DNA from: Clostridium sp. UBA699 | GTDB taxonomy: Bacteria > Bacillota > Clostridia > Clostridiales > Clostridiaceae | Length of the DNA: 64,000 nt | Direction: 5' to 3' | Assembly (NCBI GenBank): GCA_002298915.1 | Contig: DBML01000001.1 | Coordinates: 247,638 to 311,637, forward strand | In this document: piece by piece, positions 24,309-32,737 of the stretch | How positions within the stretch are numbered: the stretch's first letter is position 1 | How the letters are laid out: every line of letters starts with the position of its first letter | Notes under the pieces: model-generated | What the model was told of the DNA's origin: nothing | Databases searched by the model: none | What the model saw: the letters and a program-made list of their open reading frames with translations, nothing else | Position numbers and translations under genes: made by a program

Positions 24309-25940
24309 ATGCAGCAAATAACTGTTCTAGCAGGTGGTAAAACGGGATACGGTGTTAGCGATGCAGGCATGATTCTCTGCAGGCTTTTCGGCAGGCTAGG
24401 CTATCACATCTTCATGTACAACGATTTCCCGTCGCTGATAAGGGGAGGTCATCAGTTCGTCCTTGTAAGGGCGTGCAGGGAGCATATCTCTGCCCATTCA
24501 GACAAAGTTGACCTTGTTGTTGCCTTCAATCAAGATGCGATAGACCTGCACCGTGACAGATTCGGAGCGAACACTGTGGTCTTGTACGATTCCGCTGAAG
24601 TGAAGATTGAAGAATTCGGAGGCGCATCCATTGGCCTGCCTCTTGGACAGCTTGGGATAAACGGCATGGCCGGAGCGGTATGCAGGGTTCTTGACATAGG
24701 ATGGGAGGTACTGGAATCTCTTCTGGAAAAGCACTACGGGGATCAGCTGGAGCAAAACCTGGATGCAGCAAGGAAAGGATTCAAGCTGTCGAAGAAGAAG
24801 GCTGTGCTTGAGCCTGCCGAGCAGGCTGACCTTCCTGTGCTGAACGGAAGCCAGGCAATATCTTTGGGGCTTTTGAAAGCAGGGCTGCAGGCTTATGTGG
24901 CATATCCAATGACACCTACTTCCCCTTTGTTGGAGTTCTTTGCAAAGCACGAGCTGGACCTGGACCTTCAGGTAGTAACCCCTGAGAGCGAGATTGCGGT
25001 CATGCTGATGGCGCTTGGTTATTCCTATATGGGGATCCGGAGCGCGGTAGGGACGTCTGGAGGGGGGTTCAGCCTTATGGTGGAAGGTCTTGGGCTTGCG
25101 GGTCAGGCGGAGCTTCCGGTAGTAATAGTGCTGGGTCAGAGGGCGGGCCCATCCACCGGCATGCCTACCTATACAGCGCAGTCAGACCTGAACTTTGTGC
25201 TGAACGCGGGGCATGGAGAGTTCCCGCGACTGGTTACAGCTCCTGGTGATGCGGAGGAAGCATGGTATTGGTCCGGTGTTTCCATGAACAAGGCTTGGAA
25301 ATATCAGGTTCCGGCTTTCATATTGGCAGACAAGACCCTTTGCCTGAGCACGTACAGTTTTGATATGGGCCTGGCGGGAGAACTCGATGAGGAGGAGCCG
25401 ATACTTTGGGACGGAAAGGGGGACTACAGGCGATATGCAGATGCACCAGACGGGGTTTCACCGCTGGCTTTTGCTCCGGTAAAAGGGCAAACCGTGAAGG
25501 CGACAAGTTACGTCCATGACGAATATGGCATCACAAGCGAAGACCCGGCTACTGCAAAAGCGCTGGCAATCAAGAGAAATTTAAAAGAGCAACAGCTTGC
25601 TTTAGAGCTTGAGGGATATGAAACAATCAAGACTTACGGCCAGGGCAAAACAGCTCTCCTGTTCTGGGGCTCCAACAAGGGCGCATGTGTCGAAATTTCC
25701 AGAAAGCTGGGGCTTAAAGCAGTGCAGCTGGTGCTGCTTTGTCCATTCCCTGAAAAAGCTCTCGAGGAAGCATTGAAGGGAGTTAAAGAGGTAATTGCAG
25801 TCGAATGCAGCTCGCAGGGACAGCTTGACAAGCTGCTTAGACAGCACAGCTTCAGGGTGGATGGGCAGATCCTAAAGTTCGATGGAAGGCCGTTTTCTCT
25901 TGAAGAACTCGAAAAAGAAGTTAAGAAGGTGATTTTATGA
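24309..25940 (+). CDS. 2-oxoacid:ferredoxin oxidoreductase, fused gamma-alpha subunit
   Basis: A 543-residue protein joining a gamma-type domain (residues 1-175, with GGKTGYGVSDAGMILCRLF) to an alpha-type TPP-pyrimidine domain (AVGTSGGGFSLMVEGLGLAG, PTPAQ-like YPMTPTSPLLEF) and a C-terminal transketolase-like domain. It oxidises a 2-oxoacid (2-oxoglutarate, pyruvate or a branched-chain keto acid) to acyl-CoA with ferredoxin reduction. The ATG at 24309 is preferred over the GTG at 24300 because the ribosome site AGGAAGG would otherwise be too close. It overlaps the beta subunit gene by four bases. The substrate cannot be told. Confidence 0.9.
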   Translation: MQQITVLAGGKTGYGVSDAGMILCRLFGRLGYHIFMYNDFPSLIRGGHQFVLVRACREHISAHSDKVDLVVAFNQDAIDLHRDRFGANTVVLYDSAEVKIEEFGGASIGLPLGQLGINGMAGAVCRVLDIGWEVLESLLEKHYGDQLEQNLDAARKGFKLSKKKAVLEPAEQADLPVLNGSQAISLGLLKAGLQAYVAYPMTPTSPLLEFFAKHELDLDLQVVTPESEIAVMLMALGYSYMGIRSAVGTSGGGFSLMVEGLGLAGQAELPVVIVLGQRAGPSTGMPTYTAQSDLNFVLNAGHGEFPRLVTAPGDAEEAWYWSGVSMNKAWKYQVPAFILADKTLCLSTYSFDMGLAGELDEEEPILWDGKGDYRRYADAPDGVSPLAFAPVKGQTVKATSYVHDEYGITSEDPATAKALAIKRNLKEQQLALELEGYETIKTYGQGKTALLFWGSNKGACVEISRKLGLKAVQLVLLCPFPEKALEEALKGVKEVIAVECSSQGQLDKLLRQHSFRVDGQILKFDGRPFSLEELEKEVKKVIL

Positions 25941-26785
25941 GCGGGCTGAAAACCAATGCGCCTGTGACTTGGTGCCCCGGCTGCGGCAACTTCGAGATAC
26001 TGAACAGCATGGAGGCTGTCCTTGAGGATCTGATGGAAGAGGGATTCCCGTTAGAAAATATAGTTATTCTTAGTGGCATTGGCAACCATGCAAAAATAGT
26101 GGATTACCTGAAGGTTAACAGCTTCTACACTATCCATGGCAGGGCGATACCTGTAGCGCAAGCTGTGAAGCTGGCTGACAGGGAAATGAAGGTAATCTGT
26201 TTTGTAGGAGACGGGGACACTTTTGCCGAAGGGCTTGAGCACCTTATATTCGCCGCGAAAAGGAACGCAGACATAACTGTTGTCGTGCATGACAACAGGA
26301 CCTACGGGCTTGCAACAGGCCAGTTTACTCCTACCTCGCAGCTGGACTTCAGGGGAAGCACAATGCCTTACGGGGCGAAGGAGAACCCTTTCAACCCACT
26401 GGAACTAATGCTCGTTAGCGGTGCAACATTTATTGGCCGCTGTTATCCCGTAAGAAAGGAGCATTTCAGAAAGCTGCTGAAGGAGGCGATAATGCACAAG
26501 GGCTTTGCCTTTATAGACGCGCTCCAGGTTTGCGTAACTTTCAACAATCTCTACATGACCTACAATGAGAACGTGAAGGAAACCGAGGCCACGGAACCGG
26601 GCAGTTTCGAGGAGGCCCTCAGGATTATACGGAGCTGGGACTACCGCACCTCGGAAGGACCGATCCCTATAGGCAAGTTTTTCGAGGTGGACAGGCCTTC
26701 CTTCGAAGACGGCTTCAAAGCTCTGGTCAAAGGCAAAGAGGACAGGACAGGCAAGCTGGAAGCTATTCTGGAAAGCCTGAAATGA
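25937..26785 (+). CDS. 2-oxoacid:ferredoxin oxidoreductase, beta subunit
   Basis: A 282-residue TPP-binding subunit. The cluster/TPP motif WCPGCGNFEI is at residues 12-21, and the Mg-TPP loop GDGDTFAEGLEHLIFAAKRN is clear. No ferredoxin-type delta subunit is encoded next door, which fits the two-subunit form of the family with a fused gamma-alpha chain. It follows the alpha gene by a four-base overlap. Confidence 0.92.
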   Translation: MSGLKTNAPVTWCPGCGNFEILNSMEAVLEDLMEEGFPLENIVILSGIGNHAKIVDYLKVNSFYTIHGRAIPVAQAVKLADREMKVICFVGDGDTFAEGLEHLIFAAKRNADITVVVHDNRTYGLATGQFTPTSQLDFRGSTMPYGAKENPFNPLELMLVSGATFIGRCYPVRKEHFRKLLKEAIMHKGFAFIDALQVCVTFNNLYMTYNENVKETEATEPGSFEEALRIIRSWDYRTSEGPIPIGKFFEVDRPSFEDGFKALVKGKEDRTGKLEAILESLK

Positions 26786-26818
26786 CAGCTGTTAAGAATA
26801 TTGGAAGGGGAGATAAAA

Positions 26819-27250
26819 ATGTCAATGAGCTTGTTCCTTAATTTCAACGGAAACTGCATGGAGGCGGTGGATTATTATGCCCAGGTTTTTGGGTCGGAAA
26901 AATCGAGGCTGCTGACCTTCGGGGAGATGCCTGCTGACCCCAATGTGCCACTGCCCGAGGAGGCGAAAAACCTTGTGGCATATGTCGACGTCAAGGTACT
27001 GGACTTTGTACTGATGTGCTCCGACGTGTTCCCGGGTACGCCTTTTGTGCAGGGAAACAACATCACGCTTTGCGTGGGCACCGAAGACATTCAAATGATA
27101 GACACGCTTTTCAACAAGTTAAAGGAGGGCGGGACGGTAACCATGGAGCTGCAGGAGACCTTCTGGAGCAAGCGTTATGGTATGCTCGTCGACAAGTTCG
27201 GAATACCGTGGATGTTTTCTCATGACAGCGGGTACGTTATAGGCGGCTAA
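26819..27250 (+). CDS. VOC-fold protein, PhnB-like
   Basis: A 143-residue glyoxalase/dioxygenase-superfamily protein of the PhnB/3-demethylubiquinone-methyltransferase-like group (FLNFNGNCMEAVDYYAQVFG, ending FWSKRYGMLVDKFGIPWMF). The ATG at 26819 follows GGGGAG. Members are widespread and mostly uncharacterised. It is 33 bases after the oxidoreductase beta gene and ends at a terminator, so it may close that operon. Confidence 0.85.
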   Translation: MSMSLFLNFNGNCMEAVDYYAQVFGSEKSRLLTFGEMPADPNVPLPEEAKNLVAYVDVKVLDFVLMCSDVFPGTPFVQGNNITLCVGTEDIQMIDTLFNKLKEGGTVTMELQETFWSKRYGMLVDKFGIPWMFSHDSGYVIGG

Positions 27251-27256
27251 ATCTAT

Positions 27257-27296
27257 GCGCACCGCATCGCGTTTTAACGATGCGGCGCGCTTTTTC
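27257..27296 (+). terminator. Intrinsic terminator after the VOC gene
   Basis: GCGC-CCGCATCG pairs with CGATGCGG-GCGC, with one A-C mismatch; the loop is CGTTTTAA and TTTTTCTTT follows. Confidence 0.9.
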
Positions 27297-27368
27297 TTTG
27301 CTTGAATTCCGATCGGATATGTGGCAAACTTATGATATTGGAAATATTAGCCGTTGAGGAGGGTTCCC

Positions 27369-27776
27369 ATGAGGAAGTGCTTATACATAATGGCGGGAGG
27401 AGCCCTTGGGGCTGTTTCCAGGGTCGCCGTGAAAAACTTGAACATTGCCGGATACCTCGGGAGTTTTCCGCTGAACACGCTCATAATAAACGTGACAGGG
27501 AGCTTCGTGCTGGCGCTTTTCCTGACGCTGACTCTGGATGTTTTCGAGTTTGATGCCGACCTGAGGCTGGCGGTGTCGACGGGCTTCCTCGGAGGGTACA
27601 CCACTTTCTCCACCCTATGCAAGGAGACAGCAGTTTTGATTTCCGGGGGGATGTACGGAATCGCAGGGCTCTACATCGCAGCTTCGACCTTGCTTGGGTT
27701 TGCTGCGGCATTTGCAGGTGTCGTAGCTGCCAGGGCCGCAGCGGTTAGGCTGACAGACAGGGGGGAGCTGGAGTGA
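27369..27776 (+). CDS. crcB: Fluoride channel subunit FluC/CrcB, copy 1
   Basis: A 135-residue membrane protein with four hydrophobic segments that exports fluoride as a dimer. Family motifs GGALGAVSRV, NVTGSFVLALF and GFLGGYTTFSTLCKE (with the channel phenylalanine/TTFST track) are all visible. GAGGAGG lies five bases before the ATG at 27369. A second, divergent crcB overlaps the stop, so the channel is probably a heterodimer. No fluoride riboswitch was recognised in the 70 bases upstream. Confidence 0.93.
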   Translation: MRKCLYIMAGGALGAVSRVAVKNLNIAGYLGSFPLNTLIINVTGSFVLALFLTLTLDVFEFDADLRLAVSTGFLGGYTTFSTLCKETAVLISGGMYGIAGLYIAASTLLGFAAAFAGVVAARAAAVRLTDRGELE

Positions 27777-28141
27777 TGCAGTATTTGCTGGTTGCGGCGG
27801 GCGGCGCCTTCGGAAGCCTTGCGAGATTCCTGATAGGGAGGAAGGTCTCTGAGAAATACAAGGGAGGCTTCCCTGCGGGTACGTTCCTCATAAATGTGAC
27901 CGGCGCAGTCCTGCTGGGGATGGTCACAGCGGCGGGACTTGAGCCGAGCGCCTACTCGCTCTTCGGCGACGGGTTTCTCGGCGCCTACACAACGTTCTCG
28001 ACCTTCATGTACGAAGGCTTCAACCTTTTCCAGGACAACGAAAAACTGAATGCGGCGGTGTACATAGCCGGTTCTCTTGTGTTGGGAATAGCAGGCTTTA
28101 TGATGGGAGCAGAATTAGCCACCATGATCAAAATATTATAG
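27776..28141 (+). CDS. crcB: Fluoride channel subunit FluC/CrcB, copy 2
   Basis: A 121-residue partner of the preceding CrcB, with AAGGAFGSLARFLIGRKV, NVTGAVLLGM and GFLGAYTTFSTFMYE. Paired crcB genes of this kind usually encode antiparallel heterodimeric channels in Firmicutes. The ATG overlaps the upstream TGA stop. Confidence 0.93.
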   Translation: MQYLLVAAGGAFGSLARFLIGRKVSEKYKGGFPAGTFLINVTGAVLLGMVTAAGLEPSAYSLFGDGFLGAYTTFSTFMYEGFNLFQDNEKLNAAVYIAGSLVLGIAGFMMGAELATMIKIL

Positions 28142-28155
28142 AAGGCGGTGAATAT

Positions 28156-28500
28156 ATGGCTATAGCAAGGAAATGCAAACTGTTGAAGATATATCTAAGC
28201 GAGGATTCGAAATACAAGGGTCACAGCCTTTACCATGCGCTTGTGAGGAGGCTTGCGGAAGAGGGGATGGCCGGCGCCACCGTTACGCGTGGGATAGAGG
28301 GCTTCGGCCACGAGAAGCGGCTCCACAGCTCTCGTCTCATAGACATTTCGCTCAAGCTTCCGGTGATAGTAGAGGTGGTCGACACTCCGGAGAAGATCGA
28401 GGCCGCCATCGCTTTGGTTGATGAGATGGTCAACGAGGGGATGGTCTTCGTTACGGACATCGAAGTCGTAAAATACGGAAAAGAGGTTACGGAATGTTAA
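28156..28500 (+). CDS. DUF190 family protein
   Basis: A 114-residue soluble protein with the ferredoxin-like DUF190 pattern (KLLKIYLSEDSKYKGHSLYH, then GATVTRGIEGFG, ending VTDIEVVKYG). It resembles PII-like signalling folds and is repeatedly encoded next to crcB. A link to fluoride or nucleotide sensing is suggested by this neighbourhood only. It overlaps the next gene by seven bases. Confidence 0.88.
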   Translation: MAIARKCKLLKIYLSEDSKYKGHSLYHALVRRLAEEGMAGATVTRGIEGFGHEKRLHSSRLIDISLKLPVIVEVVDTPEKIEAAIALVDEMVNEGMVFVTDIEVVKYGKEVTEC

Positions 28501-29606
28501 GAATGACAGATGATATCAAGCTTAAATCCGCGGCGAAGCTAATAGTGCTTGCAGGCCTTATGCTTCTCGTGGTGCTCTACTTTACGCAGGTTCTCGGGAT
28601 TGCCGCAGAGATTTACGGAGTAGTATATCCGCTTCTGCTGGGCGCAGGGATTGCATATGTCATAAACATCCTTGTGGCAGCCTACGAAAAGGTGTATTTC
28701 CCTAAGAGCGGAAGCAAAAGGGTTGCAGATTCCAGGAGGGGCATGTGCATCCTGCTCTCGATCCTGACTATAATGGGCATCCTGGCGTTCTTCATCGGTG
28801 TGGTCATCCCGCAGTTCGGAAGGTCGATCCAGATACTTTCCGCAGGCTTCCCGGCCATGTACAACAACCTGGTCGCATGGGCCAACCAGAACGCAGACAA
28901 GCTCCCTATACTGCAGGAAAAGCTCCAGGAGATCAACATGGACGGAGCGGCGCTCATAAAGAAGGTCATTCAGGTTGTCAGCGGCTGGGCAGGCGGCACC
29001 GCTGCGCTGATGGGGACTGTTTTCGGCAGGCTGTTCAACTGGGTGCTGGCCGGTATATTCGCCATCTACCTGCTTTTCGGGTTGGAGGACCTGAAAAGGC
29101 AGTTCGGCAAGGTGCTCAGGAAGTATGTTGGAGAGGAGAAAAGGGCGAGGTTCCACGAGGTTGTCGGTACCGCAAACGAAACATTCTCCAGCTACATCAT
29201 CGGACAGTGCAAGGAGGCGGTCATACTGGGCCTTCTGTGCACAGCCGGGATGCTGATATTCAGGTTCCCATATGCTACAGTGATCGGTCCGGTGATCGGT
29301 CTCACGGCGCTTATCCCGATGGTGGGTGCCTACATCGGAGCAAGCATCGGCTTCCTGCTCATAGTTATGGTCCAGCCTTTCACAGCTCTCTTGTTCCTTG
29401 TCTTCGTTGTCGTGCTTCAGCAGATTGAAGGGAACATCATCTATCCGAAGGTGGTGGGGAAAAGCATAGGGCTTCCGGGGATTTGGGTGTTTGCAGCCAT
29501 AACCATCGGGGGCGGACTGATGGGCATAATCGGCGTAATGCTTGGCGTTCCTGTTGCTGCAACGGCATACAAGCTGCTTTCAAGGCACATAAACGAAAGG
29601 GGGTAA
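28494..29606 (+). CDS. AI-2E family transporter (permease)
   Basis: A 370-residue membrane protein with about eight hydrophobic segments. Typical family sequences are VYPLLLGAGIAYVIN near the N terminus, GLTALIPMVGAYIGASIGFL, and GNIIYPKVVGKSIGLPGIWV near the end. Members include the AI-2 exporter TqsA and Na/H antiporters; the substrate here is unknown. The start overlaps DUF190, with AGAGG seven bases upstream. Confidence 0.9.
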   Translation: MLRMTDDIKLKSAAKLIVLAGLMLLVVLYFTQVLGIAAEIYGVVYPLLLGAGIAYVINILVAAYEKVYFPKSGSKRVADSRRGMCILLSILTIMGILAFFIGVVIPQFGRSIQILSAGFPAMYNNLVAWANQNADKLPILQEKLQEINMDGAALIKKVIQVVSGWAGGTAALMGTVFGRLFNWVLAGIFAIYLLFGLEDLKRQFGKVLRKYVGEEKRARFHEVVGTANETFSSYIIGQCKEAVILGLLCTAGMLIFRFPYATVIGPVIGLTALIPMVGAYIGASIGFLLIVMVQPFTALLFLVFVVVLQQIEGNIIYPKVVGKSIGLPGIWVFAAITIGGGLMGIIGVMLGVPVAATAYKLLSRHINERG

Positions 29607-29612
29607 ATGGCA

Positions 29613-30224
29613 ATGAAAAAATCGGGCAAACTGATTCTGGCTGCGGCAGCCGTGCTCACCGTATTCACGCTGACTGCCTGCGCGGCATTCCAAAGCGTGG
29701 TTGAGAAGATACAGGGGCAGCTGCTTGGAGACAACTTCAAGATACTGACCTACGATGACTACGGAAACAACACGCTGACTGCCCAGGGCAGGAACATAAA
29801 CATAGGCTTGTTCGAGAACTATGCAAACAAGACCGGCGAGGGCTTCGAGTCGGAGGTTCTCGAAATAACCGTCGAAGGGAAACAGCTGCTCCATGTCGGC
29901 TCCACGATCATATTCGCGGAGAAGGGGATAGACATGATAGAGGACTTCGACCTTTCATACCTTCAGGAGGCAACCACAGAAGGCAAGGCGACGTTCGTGC
30001 CGCTTGACAGGACGGTCAACAAGTACACAAATCTTATAGGAAAGAAGAAGACCATCATAGTGAAGTCGCAGATGGGTATTCTCATCGGGGTATACCAGGG
30101 TGACAAGGTTCTGGTCGAAATACCTTCAGACTTGCCTAAGATGACACGCCTCATCGTTGACGGCAAATCCCTTTACATCCACAGGGCCGACTACGAAATC
30201 TTCGACACGGGAATGTTCCAATGA
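29613..30224 (+). CDS. Predicted lipoprotein (DUF5052-like)
   Basis: A 203-residue exported lipoprotein. The signal peptide MKKSGKLILAAAAVLTVF ends in the lipobox LTACA with the acylated cysteine at about residue 23. The mature part is beta-rich (ILTYDDYGNNTLTAQGRNI) and recalls the DUF5052 family. The ATG at 29613 suits the GGGGG ribosome site better than the one at 29607. It lies in a run of overlapping genes with the permease before and an MBL hydrolase after. Function unknown. Confidence 0.72.
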   Translation: MKKSGKLILAAAAVLTVFTLTACAAFQSVVEKIQGQLLGDNFKILTYDDYGNNTLTAQGRNINIGLFENYANKTGEGFESEVLEITVEGKQLLHVGSTIIFAEKGIDMIEDFDLSYLQEATTEGKATFVPLDRTVNKYTNLIGKKKTIIVKSQMGILIGVYQGDKVLVEIPSDLPKMTRLIVDGKSLYIHRADYEIFDTGMFQ

Positions 30225-31081
30225 TAGGCAATATCGCTGAGGTTACAGGGGGAAAAGGCGGCGAGGCATATCTCGTGACCGGCCTGGAAAAAAGCGCGCT
30301 GATCGACTGCGGCATGGCTTACTGCGCGCCACAGCTCATAGCAAACATAAAGAAGGTGCTTGGAGTAAGGAAGCTAGATTATATATTCCTTGGCCACTCG
30401 CATTACGACCACGTCGGAGCGCTTCCGTACCTTAAGGAGGAATGGCCTGATGTTAGGGCGATGGGAGCCCAGCATGCGGCCGACGTGCTGCAAAGGCCCA
30501 ACGCACTTAAGAAGATAAGGCAGCTAAGCGTCATGGCAGGAAGTGATTTCGGATCAGAGGAGGCGGTTGTTTATGATGACAGGCTCATGAAGGTGGACGT
30601 TGTTGTGCATGAGAACGACACTTTCGACCTTGGCGGATCGTCCGTCATGGTAATCGAAACGCCCGGACACACAAAGTGTTCTCTGACGTTCATCGCTAAC
30701 GGCGACGTGATGTTCGCTAGCGAAACCTGCGGCGTCATGACCAAGGAGGGAAGGGTCTACCCTGCGTTTGTAAACAGCTACCAGGAGGCGCTGCGTTCAA
30801 TCGAGAAGTGCAGCAGACTAAAGCCTAAGATCATAATCTCACCCCACACCGGGCTCGTGAACGATAGAGATATTCCAGCCTACTGGCAGAAATGCAGGAC
30901 GGCTGCAGAGGAGTGCAGGGGATTTGTGCTCAGGCTACTCTCGAAGGGGTATGACGAGGACAGGGTTTTCGAACAGTACCGAAAGGCATACCGGAATGAA
31001 GGCGCATCGGAGCTTCAGCCAAATTTCGCCTTCGAAATAAACAGCAGGGCCATGATCAGAACAATAATCTGCGGGAAGTGA
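30221..31081 (+). CDS. MBL-fold metallohydrolase
   Basis: A 286-residue metallo-beta-lactamase-fold hydrolase. Metal ligands are in GHSHYDHVGALPYL, with further ligand histidines in ETPGHTKCSLTF and ISPHTGLV. The start overlaps the lipoprotein stop by four bases. The substrate is not evident; glyoxalase II-like or lactonase activity is possible. Confidence 0.87.
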   Translation: MIGNIAEVTGGKGGEAYLVTGLEKSALIDCGMAYCAPQLIANIKKVLGVRKLDYIFLGHSHYDHVGALPYLKEEWPDVRAMGAQHAADVLQRPNALKKIRQLSVMAGSDFGSEEAVVYDDRLMKVDVVVHENDTFDLGGSSVMVIETPGHTKCSLTFIANGDVMFASETCGVMTKEGRVYPAFVNSYQEALRSIEKCSRLKPKIIISPHTGLVNDRDIPAYWQKCRTAAEECRGFVLRLLSKGYDEDRVFEQYRKAYRNEGASELQPNFAFEINSRAMIRTIICGK

Positions 31082-31086
31082 TACAG

Positions 31087-32238
31087 ATGGCAAACATTTT
31101 CGACTACCTTGAGTGGCGAGGTGACCTCACCTTCGAATGCAGCGGCTTCAACGAGGTTGACAACTTGATACTGTCCGTCCTTGCTTATGTGGAGTACGAG
31201 GGTCTCGCAGCAGGGGAAGCGGGTGCCGGAGTGACTACCTTGTCCGATGCGGCCGGATACTTTAGGACGCACGAGTTCAAATCCCCTGCTTTCAGGGACA
31301 ACCCGTTCTTCAACCAGATACCCGAACTGCTGCAGAAGGCCTCCGCAACCGTGAGGTTTGGAGGGGCTGTACTTTCGGGATACGTCAACCAGGTCGACTT
31401 TGAGAATTCCAACCAGTTTTCAGCGGTTGTGTTCACAGTTGCCCCCCGTATTCACTACATAGCGTACAGGGGCACAGACGACACCCTCGCAGGGTGGAAG
31501 GAAGACTTTGAGATGAGCTTCAGGTCGGAGGTGCCTGCTCAGAAGCAGGCCGCAGAATACCTGGAGTCAGCAGCGGAAAAGCTTGAAGGCACTCTGTACC
31601 TAGGGGGACATTCTAAGGGAGGAAACCTTGCGGTTTACGCGGCTACCCACATTTCAGACGGTTTAAGGGACAGGCTCGCAGGAATCTACAACAACGACGG
31701 GCCGGGGTTCCAGGCCGATGTCATCCAGAGCGAGGGCTACCAGGCGGTGCTCGGCAGGATCAGCACCTTCGTGCCGAAATCCTCGGTCGTTGGCATGCTC
31801 CTTGAGCATGGAGAGGAGTACAAGGTTGTAGGCAGCACCGGCATAGGCATAATGCAGCACAACGCGGTCAACTGGGAGGTCAAGGGCCCTTCTTTCGTGT
31901 ACGAGCACGAGCTGACGAGAAACAGCAGGAACCTCGACAAGGCCCTCAGATCCTGGCTCGGCAACCTGACCTCGGAAAAGAAGGCCTATTTCGTAGATGC
32001 CCTCTTCGAGATTATCCAGGCCGCAGGGGCGCAGACTGTCAGCGAGCTGACGAGGGAAAAACTCAGTGCCCTAGACGCCATGGTAAAGACCTTCAAGAAC
32101 ATGGATGCCGAGCATCAGGCGATGCTTAAGGAAACGATAGACACCTTTTTCAGGGAACAGCAGAGGGTTTTCAGGAAATCAATAGAGGAAGGCATAGATG
32201 CACTACTAACAAGGAAAGTTCAGAAGAACACGCAGTGA
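31087..32238 (+). CDS. DUF2974 (Mbeg1-like) alpha/beta-hydrolase-fold protein
   Basis: A 383-residue protein with a lipase-like nucleophile motif GGHSKGGNLAVYAA near residue 180 and the N-terminal ANIFDYLEWRGDLTF typical of DUF2974/Mbeg1-like proteins. The long C-terminal part is helical and charged. The ATG at 31087 follows GGGAAG; the GTG at 31078 overlaps the previous stop. It is the last gene before a terminator. Activity untested in the family as far as I know. Confidence 0.82.
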   Translation: MANIFDYLEWRGDLTFECSGFNEVDNLILSVLAYVEYEGLAAGEAGAGVTTLSDAAGYFRTHEFKSPAFRDNPFFNQIPELLQKASATVRFGGAVLSGYVNQVDFENSNQFSAVVFTVAPRIHYIAYRGTDDTLAGWKEDFEMSFRSEVPAQKQAAEYLESAAEKLEGTLYLGGHSKGGNLAVYAATHISDGLRDRLAGIYNNDGPGFQADVIQSEGYQAVLGRISTFVPKSSVVGMLLEHGEEYKVVGSTGIGIMQHNAVNWEVKGPSFVYEHELTRNSRNLDKALRSWLGNLTSEKKAYFVDALFEIIQAAGAQTVSELTREKLSALDAMVKTFKNMDAEHQAMLKETIDTFFREQQRVFRKSIEEGIDALLTRKVQKNTQ

Positions 32239-32243
32239 ATTTC

Positions 32244-32276
32244 GGCAGGCCGGTTATTTCCGGTCCTGCTTTTTTG
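32244..32276 (+). terminator. Intrinsic terminator
   Basis: GCAGGCCGG pairs with CCGGTCCTGC (one bulged T) around a TTATTT-type loop and is followed by TTTTTTG. Confidence 0.88.
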
Positions 32277-32304
32277 TTGACATCCGGGAGGAAAGAGTTA
32301 TAAT
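32277..32304 (+). promoter_or_regulatory. Promoter of the metal-resistance operon
   Basis: Perfect TTGACA (32277-32282) and perfect TATAAT (32299-32304) with a 16-base spacer. Such a strong promoter immediately followed by an inverted repeat is typical of repressor-controlled metal efflux genes. Confidence 0.88.
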
Positions 32305-32306
32305 AA

Positions 32307-32330
32307 ACATATGAAAGGTTGTTCAAGTGT
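32307..32330 (+). promoter_or_regulatory. Candidate ArsR/SmtB-type operator
   Basis: The inverted repeat ACATATGAA (32307-32315) / TTCAAGTGT (32322-32330) has six bases between its arms and lies just downstream of the -10. It resembles the TGAA-n-TTCA operators of SmtB/CadC-type sensors. The likely ligand-controlled repressor is the ArsR protein encoded next. Confidence 0.7.
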
Positions 32331-32351
32331 TCAGAGGATAGGGGTGATCTC

Positions 32352-32723
32352 ATGGCAAAAAACATGCAGCCAATAGAGCGCTGCGACTGCGATGTCATAC
32401 ACGACAGCGTGGTTGAAAAGGTAAAGGAAAAAATGCCTCAGGAGGAGACGTTGTACGACCTCGCTGAGCTGTTCAAGATATTCGGGGACTCTACCAGGAT
32501 AAGGATACTGTGGGCGCTTCACGAGGCGGAGATGTGCGTATGCGACATAGCGTTCCTGCTTAACATGACTCAGTCCGCCATATCTCACCAGCTGAGGCTC
32601 CTCAAGCATTCAGACCTTGTCAAGAGCAGGAGGGAAGGCAAGATAGTATTCTATTCACTTAAGGATGAGCATGTAAAGCAGATATTCGATCTGGGGCTGG
32701 TTCATATATCGGAAGAGAAATAG
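32352..32723 (+). CDS. ArsR/SmtB-family metal-sensing repressor
   Basis: A 123-residue winged-helix repressor. An N-terminal Cys pair (ERCDCDVIH) and the alpha-3 motif MCVCDIAFLLNMTQSAISHQ hold cysteines suited to Cd/Pb/Zn sensing as in CadC. The ATG at 32352 (GGGGTGA five bases upstream) is preferred to one at 32319, which lies in the operator. It is 14 bases before the ATPase gene and should control it together with itself. Confidence 0.9.
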   Translation: MAKNMQPIERCDCDVIHDSVVEKVKEKMPQEETLYDLAELFKIFGDSTRIRILWALHEAEMCVCDIAFLLNMTQSAISHQLRLLKHSDLVKSRREGKIVFYSLKDEHVKQIFDLGLVHISEEK

Positions 32724-32737
32724 CGGAGGTGGGCAAT

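Noticed and set aside
27251..27368. Possible fluoride riboswitch upstream of the crcB pair
   Set aside because: Neither the conserved GGNGAUGG start nor the pseudoknot elements were seen; most of this stretch is the upstream terminator.
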